A DNA stretch of 64,000 nucleotides from Limnohabitans sp. MMS-10A-178. Lineage in GTDB: Bacteria; Pseudomonadota; Gammaproteobacteria; Burkholderiales; Burkholderiaceae_C. The position numbers and the translations under genes were made by a program. Positions 9,022 through 20,700 of this stretch are shown one piece after another (positions within the stretch are counted from its first letter, which is position 1; every line of letters begins with the position of its first letter). Where the stretch lies: NCBI RefSeq assembly GCF_003063375.1, contig NZ_NERY01000001.1, positions 1,736,001-1,800,000 of the forward strand. The letters run 5' to 3'. The notes under the pieces were generated by a model. The model was not told the DNA's origin and ran no database searches. It was given only the letters and a program-made list of their open reading frames with translations.

Positions 9022-11718
9022 ATGTCCAGGTCCAAAACACCCTCCTACAAATTGACCACCCTGACAGTTGCATGCATTGGCCTTTTGGCTTTGACTGCAG
9101 TTCAAGCTCAGACACCACCAGCACCCGACTCTCCTCCAGCAGCTCCAGCCGCTCCAGCTGCTCCATCGGCTGCACCAGGCGCCGCACCTGCTACGCCGCC
9201 AACCCCTCCCGCTGCCCCAGGCGCATTGAGGCCCATGAAAGACTTTCTGAGGGATGCCAAGGCTACACCCGGGTTTTTTACACTCCACCAAAAGGACGAC
9301 AAGATCTGGCTCGAAATTTTGCCCAGCCAATTAAACAAACCATTTTTCTTTTCCTACAACATCCCCAATTCAGTGGGTGAGCGCGGTTTGTATGGCAGCC
9401 AAATGGGCAGTTCCAGATTGGTTGAATTTAAGAAAATAGGCAATCAAATTCAATTGATTGCCAAGAACACCCAGTTCTTTGCGAAAGAGGGCACACCGCA
9501 AGCGCAGTTTGTCTCAGAATCTTTCTCCGACAGTTTGCTAGCCAGCGCAGCTGTGCTTACGCAGCCCCATCCCGAAACCAAATCGGTGTTGATTGAGGCC
9601 AACAGTTTGTTGTTTTCAGATATTCCTGGATATCAAACCCGATTGGAGGCAGCATTCAGAATGCCTTTTGCTGTTGACACGCGCAACACGTCTTTCTCTG
9701 CTGTCAAAAACACAGACAAGCTCACAGGCTTAGAAGTGAAGGTGCATTTTTCAGTGCCCAGAATTGCTGCGCCGCCCATCATGCCAGGTCCTGGGGCCAT
9801 GACGTCACCGCCGCGCGCTACGCCCGACCCACGCAGTCTTTTTGTGTCTTTCTATTACAGCCTCATGCCCCTGCCTGAGCCGATGCAAACGCGCATTGCC
9901 GATGAGCGGGTGGGTTTCTTTACAGTGGCTCGCACCGACTACACCACCGACCTCAATATCAAACCAAAAACGCATTTCCTCAAACGTTGGCGCTTAGAAA
10001 AGAAAGACGTCGCTGCTGCTGTGTCTGAGCCTAAAGAGCCTATCGTTTTTTGGCTTGACAAAAACATTCCAGAAAAATATCGCAAATCGGTTTCTGAAGG
10101 TGTTTTGGAATGGAACAAAGCATTTGAAAAAGCGGGCTTTAAAAACGCCCTGGTCGTGAAGCAACAACAGGCCACAGACGACTTCAACAACATGGATGCC
10201 AAGCACGCATCAGTTCGTTGGTTCACGGGCGCTGATGTAGGCTTTGCCATTGGCCCTTCTCAAGCCGACCCCCGCACCGGCGAAATTTTGGATGCCGACA
10301 TTGGTATGTCGGATGTTTTTGCTCGAGGCGCACGTAGGGCTGTGATTGAAGACATGGGTCATGCGCACTCTGCCCACGGTGCCCATGGTGTAAATGGCGA
10401 GATGTGCAACCACGCACATTCTTCTGCGCAAGAATTGAATTACGCCCTAGATTTGCTAGAAGCCCGCGGCATGGAGCTAGACAGCCCTCAAGCTGATGCC
10501 TTAGCGCAGGCTTATGTCAAAGACGTCATGATGCACGAGGTGGGCCATACCTTGGGCCTGCGTCACAATTTCAGAGCCTCTACGGTGTACGACTTGAAAC
10601 AAATTCAAGATCCCAACTTCACCAAGATCAATGGCGTGACATCTTCCGTCATGGACTACAACCCCTACAACATTTCACCCAAAGGTGAGAAGCAGGGCGA
10701 GTACGTCATGTCCACGTTAGGCGCATATGACTATTGGGCCATTGAGTTTGGTTACAAACAATTTCCACCAGGCCAAGAGGCTCAAGGACTGGCACAAATT
10801 TTGGCCAAAGCCAGCCAGCCTGAATTGCAATTCGACTCCGATGAGGATGCAGGCTTTGGCAGCATGGGCGGTGTCGACCCCTTGGTCAATCGATTTGACC
10901 TAGGTGCAGACCCTCTGGCTTATTACAAGCTGCGCATGAAACTCTCACGCGAATTGTGGGACCGTTTGCAAAACATGAACTTGGCCACGGGTGACAGTTA
11001 TGAACGCCTCACAAGGAGTTTCCGAAGCGGCTTTAATCAGCTGAATCGCGTTGCACCATTGGCAGCCAAATACATTGGCGGTGTGCACATTCGCCGGGAG
11101 CGCGCAGGCAGCAAAAAAGCAGTGTTTGAGCCTGTGAGTGCTGCGCAGCAAAGAGAGGCATTGGCCGTCATTACCAAAGACTTCTTTGGTACAGACAGTT
11201 TCAAATTCAAACCAGAATTTATTGCCCGTTTGGCTACAGATCGATTTGAGCGCACAGAAGCCGAAGGCAGTATGCAGACCTCTGTTGCCGCTTTGGTAGC
11301 TGGCGTGCAAAGAGGCATTCTCGATCATGTTTATTCTCCTTCTGTAGCCTCTCGCTTGGCTGAAGTAGGCATGAAGGTGAATGATCCAAAAGAGACTTTG
11401 GGTTTGTCTGACGTGTATGACACCATTCAAGATGCCATTTGGTCAGAGGCCAAAACAGGTCAAGAGACCAGTTTGATGCGCCGCAACTTGCAACGCGAAC
11501 AACTGCGCCGCATGGCCGATGTGCTGGTGAAGCCCGCAGGTCCATGGCCAGCCGATGCCCGCAGCATCATGCGTGAAAACGCACGTCAGTTGGTCAGCGT
11601 GTTGGAAAAAGCCAATGCCAAACCCGGTTTGTCTAAAACGACACGTGCGCACTATGCAGATGCACTTGACACTTTGAATGCGAGTTTGAAAGCTTCCATG
11701 CAAAGAGCAACGCCTTAA
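9022..11718 (+). CDS. Zinc-dependent metalloprotease (DUF5117/DUF4953-type), exported
   Basis: Signal peptide, Pro/Ala-rich linker, HEVGHTLGLRHNF (HExxHxxGxxH) zinc site followed by SSVMDYNPYN. Confidence 0.88.
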   Translation: MSRSKTPSYKLTTLTVACIGLLALTAVQAQTPPAPDSPPAAPAAPAAPSAAPGAAPATPPTPPAAPGALRPMKDFLRDAKATPGFFTLHQKDDKIWLEILPSQLNKPFFFSYNIPNSVGERGLYGSQMGSSRLVEFKKIGNQIQLIAKNTQFFAKEGTPQAQFVSESFSDSLLASAAVLTQPHPETKSVLIEANSLLFSDIPGYQTRLEAAFRMPFAVDTRNTSFSAVKNTDKLTGLEVKVHFSVPRIAAPPIMPGPGAMTSPPRATPDPRSLFVSFYYSLMPLPEPMQTRIADERVGFFTVARTDYTTDLNIKPKTHFLKRWRLEKKDVAAAVSEPKEPIVFWLDKNIPEKYRKSVSEGVLEWNKAFEKAGFKNALVVKQQQATDDFNNMDAKHASVRWFTGADVGFAIGPSQADPRTGEILDADIGMSDVFARGARRAVIEDMGHAHSAHGAHGVNGEMCNHAHSSAQELNYALDLLEARGMELDSPQADALAQAYVKDVMMHEVGHTLGLRHNFRASTVYDLKQIQDPNFTKINGVTSSVMDYNPYNISPKGEKQGEYVMSTLGAYDYWAIEFGYKQFPPGQEAQGLAQILAKASQPELQFDSDEDAGFGSMGGVDPLVNRFDLGADPLAYYKLRMKLSRELWDRLQNMNLATGDSYERLTRSFRSGFNQLNRVAPLAAKYIGGVHIRRERAGSKKAVFEPVSAAQQREALAVITKDFFGTDSFKFKPEFIARLATDRFERTEAEGSMQTSVAALVAGVQRGILDHVYSPSVASRLAEVGMKVNDPKETLGLSDVYDTIQDAIWSEAKTGQETSLMRRNLQREQLRRMADVLVKPAGPWPADARSIMRENARQLVSVLEKANAKPGLSKTTRAHYADALDTLNASLKASMQRATP

Positions 11719-11766
11719 GCCAATTCAGCGTCCTTTGAAGAATCAGCGCTGTAGTGGGCTGCGTCT

Positions 11767-14700
11767 TCATGGAACGCTGAAGCGAACGATGTTTTCTTGC
11801 ACCAACATCATGGCTGGGGCATTGGAAGTCGCCAAATAAACGTCGTAAACAATTGAATTGGCGTCACGCACCTTACCGCTCTGGAGAGTCCAGCCACTGG
11901 TGTTGACGCGATCGTTGCTGGTGCCATCGATGGCCACTTGATGGTAATTCACACCAGAGGCGCTAAATGATGTACCTGTACTGACGTTTTGCCAACCACC
12001 TGCGCCAAGTGTGTTCAATGTACTCAAATTCGCCCAATTGCTACCCGCCATGTCCAAAACATCTGCAACTCGCAGTGTGATTTGGTTGGCAGCCGTATCC
12101 GTTCGCAAATCAATGCGTTCAATGCTGTTGATGCGACTGGCACCCTCTATGTTGCCCACTGACGTGTTGCTGATCAAAGAGAAATCCAAACCCAGTCCGC
12201 CAGTACCGCCCATGCGCAGCGTATCAATGCCGCCGCCGCCATCGATCTTGGCCAGTTGCGTGGTGTTGCCGCCAGCGCCATAGTTGTTTTGCAGTGCGGT
12301 GATCATGCTGCTGTTGACGGTAAAAATGTCCTTGCCCATGCCGCCTAACAAAACGTCGGCACCGCTGGCCACAAACGTGTCATTGCCAGTGCCAGCGGAG
12401 AAGCTGCCGCCTGCCAATGTTTGACTGCCAGTGGAGGTGAGGGTGTCGTTGGCACTGGTGCCAGTGTTATCCACCGCAGTGCCAGCTGCAAACGCGCCTG
12501 CCTTGCTACCGAAGATGATGTAAGACCGACCTGTTTGAACACCACTGTGAGCTGCGTCATACCCGTGTGCACCCACAATCAAATCGGCCAAGCCGTCGCC
12601 ATTCACATCCCCAGCAGCTCCTACCGAGTAGCCACTTAAATCTTGCGCACCTTGACCCACGATGGCAAAGCCGCCAATGTTGTTGCCAATGTCCGTTAAA
12701 TTCACTTGCGTGGTGCTTGACTTGCCATACACCACAAAGCTGTGGCCTGTATTGGCGCCACCACCTTCCGCTTTAAAGGGTGCGCCCAAAATAATGTCGG
12801 CCAAGCCGTCGCCATTGATGTCACCTGCACTGCTCACACTGTGACCGCTTTGTTCATCGTCGGTACTTGACACAATGGCAAAACCGCCTACACCCGCGGC
12901 TACTTGACCTAAGTCGATGGTGGCATTGGCGGTGCTTCTGCCAAAAACAACATAGGTTTTGCCGCTGTAGGGGTTGGCGTTGGCCGAACCACCGATGATG
13001 GCGCCAATGATAATGTCGCCCAAGCCATCGCCATTGATGTCACCGCCACTGCTAACCGACACGCCGCTGAAGTCGGAGGTATTTTCGCCGCGAATAGCAA
13101 AGCCACCGATGTTGTTCTTGATGTCTTCAAGGTCAACTGCAGCGTTCCCATTTTTACCCAACACGACATAGGTCATGCCAGCATTGGTGCCGGCGGTGTC
13201 ATTGAAATAAGCGCTGACCAGCATGTCTGCTTTGCCATCGCCGTTAAAGTCGCCAGCGCTGCTGACGGAAGTGCCACTTTCTTCGCCAGCTTGCCAGCCA
13301 GAAATCACAAAGCCTGGCACACTGCCGCCCACACTGCCTAGCGAAATGGTCTGCAGGGCTGACAAAGCAGCACTCCCGTAAACCACATAAGTTTTGCCAG
13401 TGTTACCTGCCAAACCCGACACCACTTGAAAGTGCGCACTGATGATCATGTCACTCCAACCATCACCATTCACATCGCCCGCACTGCTGACAGAAAATCC
13501 TGCCGTGTCAAAGGTGCTGGTGATGCTGAGGGCGGCTGATGTGGCGCCTAGCGCGACGATGTCTTTTTGGTATTCGGCCAAGCTGCCCGTGGCGTTATTG
13601 GCTTTGCCATAGACTAAAAATGCGCCACCTGGGTTTGAGCTGGCGGCATCTTGCGGCATGCCAATTAGCACATCTGCAAAGCCATCTTTGTTCATGTCAC
13701 CCACACCCGCCACAGAAAATCCCAGCCAACCTTTGGTGACGTTGTAGTACATGTACTGACCATTCACTTGCCCCGTGTCGCTGTACCCTGTAGGGACATT
13801 GCTGGTGTTTTGGCCGCCTTGGTAAACAACGGCTGCGCCGCTTTGAGATCTCACGGTGCCATTGCTTTCTGTGAAGTTGCTCAGTGGAGCACCCATCACC
13901 ACATCGCCATAGCCGTCGCCATTGACGTCACCAGCCAAACTCACCGCAAAGCCAAAGTAGGCGCCCGTGTTGGGAGCTTCAATGGCATAGCCGCCAATGT
14001 TGTTGGCAATGTCGTCCAAGTAGATGGCGTTTTTGAAGGTGTTGACGTTGAGGGTGGGGGAGGCGCCTGCAAGGCCCGCATTGCCGGCGGTGTCGGTGTA
14101 GCTGCCGGCTGTCACGGTGATGCTTGCTGCAACCAAGGCTGTGTCTGCAAAGGGGGTGTACACCGCTGTGCGCGTGAGGCCTGTACCAGAAATGGCGCTG
14201 AGCGTGCCTTGTGTTACCACCACATCGCCAGTGGTGCCATCCCACGCAAAGGTACTGCCAGGGTCTTCACTGAACGTGAAGGTGATGTTGGCGGTTTGGC
14301 CCATACCCACGGTTGATAAGTTGGAGGTAATGACCACCGTCGGCACGGCTGTGTCGTAGCTGATCGAGACTGTGCCGCTGGCAGAACCCAAATTGCCTGC
14401 GGCATCTTGATAGCTGAGGTTCTTGACGGAGACGGTGGTAGTGCCGGCATTGACGTTGGCGGGTGGTGTGAAATCAAAGCCTCTTATCACGCCCACTTGT
14501 TGGCTCGGTACGGTGCTGAGAGTCACGGTACCCGCGCCAGTCACAGTCAAATCGCCAACGCTGCCATCCCACGTGAAGCTAGTCCCTGGGTCTTCACTGA
14601 AAGTGAAATAAACCCGTGTGGTTTGACCCGCTACGAGGTTGTTTGAATTGGCGCGACCTGTGACGGTGGGTGCCACAGTGTCAATGCTGAGGCTGGGCGT

Positions 14701-17700
14701 GGTACCAGCCGCCCCTAAATTGCCTGCAGTGTCTTGATAGCTGAGGTCCGTGACGGTGATGCTGGCGTTGCCACTTGCCAAATTGGCAGTGGGTGTGAAC
14801 ACGGCAGTGCGTGTGAGGCCTGTGCCACTGATGGCCCCCAGTGTGCCGCCGGAAACCGAGACATCACCCGCGGTGCCATTCCAAGTGAAACTTGTGCCAG
14901 GGTCTTCGCTGAACGTGAAAGTGATGTTGGCCGTGCTGCCTGCTTTGACAGACGTCACGTTGGAAGTGATGGCCACAGACGGCGCCACCAAGTCGATGCT
15001 GATGGCCGGTGTTGTACCTGCAGTGCCATTGTTGCCTGCCAAGTCTTGGAAACTGTTGGCTGCCACCGTGATGCTGGCCGTGCCGCTGGCTGTGTTGGGG
15101 GTGGGCGTGAAGGTGGCTGTGCGCGTGAGACCTGTGCCGCTGAGGGCGCCCAAGGTGCCGCCAGAAACACTGACATCACCGGTGCTGCCGTCCCACTTAA
15201 AACTGGTGCCCATGTCTTCACTGAAGGTGAAAGTGATGGTGGCAGTTTGGCCTGCCAAAAGGACGCTTCGGTTTGAAGTGATGGCCACAGTGGGGGCTGT
15301 GGTGTCGACTTTGTAATTGGCATTGTTGGCCACCGCGCTGTAAATGGTGGACGCCAAGTTGCCGTAGGTGTCTTGCAAAATGGCGCCGTTGTAGCTGATG
15401 CCATTGGCATTGAGGCTGATACCGTCAATGTCTGTTTGCCCAGCCTGAATGGTGTATTGGAAGGTCAAGGCATTGACGTCAATGCTCACATAACTGGCTT
15501 GCACCACGGTGCTACCAACGGTCAAGGCCAAGGTGGGTAGCCCTCCGCTGGTGATCATCTGCATGTTGAATTTATTCATGTAGACCGAGATGGTCAATAC
15601 ATCACCAGCATTGAGGAAATTGTTGACAACGCCTGAGCCTGATAAAGCAAATCCTGAGGCCAAAGGTGCAATGTTTTCAATGTGGTAATTGGGGCTGGTA
15701 CCCAGTACGCCTAGGTTGCCAAATGCATCTGTATAGCTATTGGCTACAACAGAAAGTGTGAGGTTGTAAATTTGCGTTGCCGCAGTGGGTGCCGTGAAGG
15801 TTGCGGTGCGTGTCAGGCCCGTGCCACTGATGGCGCCGATGCTGCCGCCGGTAAAGGACAAATCGCCAGTCGTTCCATTCCAATTGAAGGATGTCCCTGG
15901 GTCTTCAGAAAATGTGAAGGTGATCAAGCTGGTGCGTGTACTAGACAACACGCTGTTGCTCATGCTGATGCTGACACTGGGGGCTTGGGTGTCAATGAGA
16001 ATGGCAGGCGCTGAACTGGCGACCAAGCTGGCATTTTCGGCGTAGTCCTTAATGGCACCCGCATTCAAAACGATGGACGAGTTGACCAGTTGTTGGTTGG
16101 CCGTCGGCGTGAAGGTGGCGGTTTTGACCAGAAGACTGGATACCGTTACCCAATTGCTCAATGAACCGCCCGAAATGACAATGTCGCTGCCTAGACCAAA
16201 TGTATTGAAGTTTTGAATCCATTCGCTGGCTGTAAAAGTGAACGTCGCTGTTTCACCCGATTTGAGGGCGGTCTTGTTACTGGTGATGATCAGTGTGGGC
16301 GCTGTGGTGTCGACGATGTTGCCGCCATTGAGTCTTTCTAAATGGGAGAGTGACGCACTGTTGCCTGATGCATCTTTGATGGTGCCACCGTTCAGGGTCA
16401 AGGTGTTGGCCACAATGCCATAGCCGTTGGTATCGGTTTGACCGGCCAAGATGGTGTACCTGAACAGCATTATCTTGCTATTTTGTTGCCAGCTTGGGTC
16501 GTAGGTTGCTTTGACGACGGTGCTGCCAATCAATAAATCAATGGTGGGTAAGCCACCTGTCGTCACGATCACTGGTGCCTCAAGAAATGAGACATAAGCA
16601 CCAATCCTCGTTCCTGCTGCGCTGTAGGAAAGCATATCGCTTTGGAACGAGACGCTCGAAACGCTCATTCCCAACGTATCTAGCGTCATGCTAGGCGTGT
16701 TACCTTGTGCACCCGTGTTGCCTGCTGCATCGGTGTAACTGCCCGCATTCACCACCACGGTGGCGTTGCCACTGTTGACATTGGCTGTTGGCGTGAAGAC
16801 CGCGGTACGTGTCAGACCCGTGCCACTGATGGCGCTCAAAGTGCCATTGCTGAGGGTGATATCGCCCGCGCTGCCATCCCATACAAAACTGCTACCTGGG
16901 TCTTCAGAAAACGTAAAGGTGATATTGGCTGTTTGCCCCACCAACAACTGGGTCCTGCTGCTGGTAATAGCTACTGTCGGCGCAGTGGTGTCTACCTTAT
17001 AGGCTGCATTGTCAGCCCGTGCAATGGCCGTGATAACAGCGCTGTTGCCAGAACTGTCTTTGATGGTGCCGCCGTTGAGCACCAAGGCGTTGGCCGCATA
17101 ACTCAAACCATTGGCATCATTTTGCCCAGCCACAACCGTGTAGTTGAACAGCAAATCCGTTGTGCCAGAGCCTGAAACATAGACTGTAGCATCCCCTGAA
17201 CCGCCCACATTCAATGAAACTTTGGGTGAGCCGCCGCTGGTATTCACAAGCACCGCCTCACTGAATGTGGCAGTGATTTGCACCACATCGCCCGCATTCA
17301 AGGTGTTGCTCAAAATGCCGCTTGCACCCGAGATGTTCATGCTGGTGAGCGTGGGCACACTGGTGTCAATGGACACGCTGGCACTACTGCCTACTTGGCC
17401 TGGGTTGCCGGCCAAATCGGTATAGACCGCTGAGGCTGTAGACACCACACCTGCGGTGGTACTGCCCGCCGTCGGTGTGAAGGTAGCGGTGCTCACATAG
17501 TTGGCGCCGCTTAAAACAAAAGGACCGATGGCACTGAGCGTACCGCCGCTAACGGTTAAATCGCCTGCGGTGCCATTCCATGTGAAGCTGGTGCCAGTTT
17601 TATCGTTGGCTGTGATGGAGAGCGTGGCTGTTTCACCTGCTTTGAGACTGGCCATATTGAACGACAGTGACACCGAAGGTGCAAGGGTGTCTACCATGTA

Positions 17701-20700
17701 AACCGAGTTGCTGTTGACTGCGGCAGAACTTATGCTGGCAGAGTTGCCAGCTGCGTCTAGCAGCACCGCACCATTCAAACTCAAAGCGTTCAGTGCAATG
17801 GCAATGCCATCGGCATCGTTTTGCCCAGCTGCAATGGTGGTGGTAAACACCAGCGTATTGCTGCCAGCACCCGAAACATAAGTGGCCTGCACGGTGCTGC
17901 TGCCCACCAGCAATGCCAGTGTGGGTGAGCCCTCAGTTAAATTTAAGTTAACTGCCTCTGTGAAAGTGACACTCACATTGGCGGTGTCGTTTTCATTGAG
18001 GTACGTATTCAGAATGCCCGTTGAGCCACTGAGTGCCAAAGTAGAAATGGTGGGCGCCAGTGTATCGATGGTTAGGCTGGGTGTGCCGCCTGCACTGCCG
18101 TTGTTGCCTGCGGCATCTTGATAAGCCCCAGAACTCACAGCAATGCTGGCGGTACCTGTATTCAAGCTTGGCGTCGGGGTGAACACCGCCGTACGTGTGG
18201 TGCCTGTGCCTGAAATAGCGCTCAGGGTACCGTTGTTAAGCGTGATGTCGCCGGTGGTGCCATCCCAAACAAAGGTGTTGCCTGGGTCTTCGCTGAAGGT
18301 GAAGGTGATGTTGGCTGTCTCACCTGATTTAAGCTGGCCCACATTGGATGTGATGCTCAAAAATGGCGCAGTGGTGTCAACCGTGAAGCTGCTGTTGTCG
18401 GCTGTGCCAGGGGCAAGCAAGGTGGTGGTGTTGGTCCGCGGGTCTTGTAAGGTACTGCCGTTCAATGACAAAGCGTTGGCACCAATGGCAATGCCATTGG
18501 CATCGGTCTGGCCCGGTTGAATGGTGTACGTGAACAACAAATTGGCAGTGCCTGCACCTGAGGCGTATGTGGCATTCACGGTGCTGCTGCCAATCTGCAA
18601 AGCCACTGTGGGCGAGCCCGATGTTGTGTTGAGCGTTTGTGCTTCAGAAAAATGGGCTGTGACAGTCACTATGTCGCCAGCATTCAGGGCGTTGTTTTGA
18701 ACGCCTGTGGCGCTGCTAACTTGAACGTCCATCAAGGTGGCAGGCGTGGTGTTGAGTAACAAGCCGTCCAGTGTGTTGCCGCTTCCCAAATTACCAGCCG
18801 AATCAGTGTACAAATTGTTGCTAACAGTGATGCTGGCATTGCCACCCGACAAACCCTGCGTAGGCAAAAATGTGGCGGTACGGGTTAGGCCTGTGCCAGC
18901 TAGCGCAGACAAGGTGCCGTTGACCAAGCTCACATCTCCCGCACTGCCATTCCATGTGAAGGTGCTGCCCGGATCTTCGCTGAAGGTGAAAGTAATGAGG
19001 GCGGTTTCGCCGCTTAAAAAGACGCCCTTGCTGCTGGTAATGCTGACCAGCGAAGGTGCCGTTGTGTCCACCAAATAGTTGGCGTTGTCGCCAACGGCGG
19101 CAAAGGTCAGAGTGGGTGTGTTGCCTGCAGTATCGGTTAAGACTTTGCCGTTCAAACTCAGGCTGTTGGTGTTGATGGCAATGCCGTTGACATCGGTTTG
19201 CCCATTCAAGATGGTGTAGTTGAAAACCAATTGCGCCGTGCCAGAGCCAGAGGCATATTGCGCGCTAACTTCGGTGTTGCCAATGGTGAGGTTAAGGCTG
19301 GGTGTGCCTACGTTGGCATTCAAGAAAACAGCTTCTGTAAAGTTAACGGCTACCGACACCACATCGCCTTGATTGAGCAAACTATTTTGAATGCCAGTGG
19401 CGCTGAGCAGGGCCACGCTAGAAACTGTAGTCGTGGTGGTATTGATGCTGATGTTTTCCGATTTGTCCGTGACGCCTGCCGATGCTTCTAGGCCAATGTT
19501 GCCTGCGGCATCGGTGTAGCTGTTGAGTACGATGGCCACATTGGCCGTGCCTGCACTCACGCCAGAGGCGGGTGTAAGGAGGGCAGTGCGCGTTAGTGGG
19601 TTGCCGGTGGTGCTAAGGGCGCTTAAGGTTCCCCCCGTTCCGACTAAGTCGCCGCTGGTGCCATTCCAAGTGAAGCTGCTGCCAGGGTCTTCGCTGAAGG
19701 TGAAGGTGATAGTGGCCGTTTGTCCAGAGATCAAAGCACTGGTGTTGCTGGTCACTGTGGCTGTAGGACGGGTGGTGTCTACCAAATATTTTGCATTGTC
19801 AGCTACTGCATTAGACGCAATGTTGCTGTTGTTGCCCGAGGCATCTTTCAAGGACCCGCCATTGAGATTGAGTGCGTTGGCACCGATGGCAACGCCATTG
19901 CTGTCGTTCTGGCCATTGGCCACTGTAGCTGTGAACACCAAAGCATTGCTACCCGAACCTGAAACATAGGCCGCTTGTACCGTTGTACCCCCCACAATCA
20001 GTGCCAAATAAGGCGTGCCGCCACTTGTGTTTACGGTGATCACATCGCTGTAGGTAACGGTAGCGCTGAGCGTATCGCCAGTATTCAAATTGTTGATGGT
20101 GGCGTCTGATGCGCTAACCACACCTCCCGAAGATTGACTCAAAGCTAAGCTTGAAATGGTGGGGGCTAACGTGTCTAAATTGAGCGTAGGTGTGGTACCT
20201 GCACTGCCATTGTTGCCCGCACTATCTTGATAGCTGTTACTTGTAACGCCAATACTGGCCGTGCCACTGCCTTGGTTTGTAGCAGGCGTAAAAACAGCAG
20301 TGCGCGTGAGGCCTGTACCGCTAATGGCACCCAAGCTACCGCCAGTTACCACCACATCGCCCGAAGTGCCATCCCACGCAAAGCTGGTGTCTGGATCTTC
20401 AGAGAAAGTAAACGTGATATTGGCGGTGGTACCTACCGTCATAGAGGAAATGTCGGATGCGATGGTGACCGTGGGGGGCGTGGTGTCCACCATGTATGCA
20501 GCATTGCTGCTCACGGCCAACAAGCCGATGCTGCTGGTATTGCCATTGGCATCTTTGAGGGTAGCGCCGTTTAACAGAAGTGCACTCGCTGGAATGGCGA
20601 CACCATCGGTGTCGGTTTGGCCGCTGACAATGGTGGTGGTAAATAGCAAGGCATTGGTGCCTGAGCCCGATACATAGGCTGCAAACACAGTGCTTGCGCC

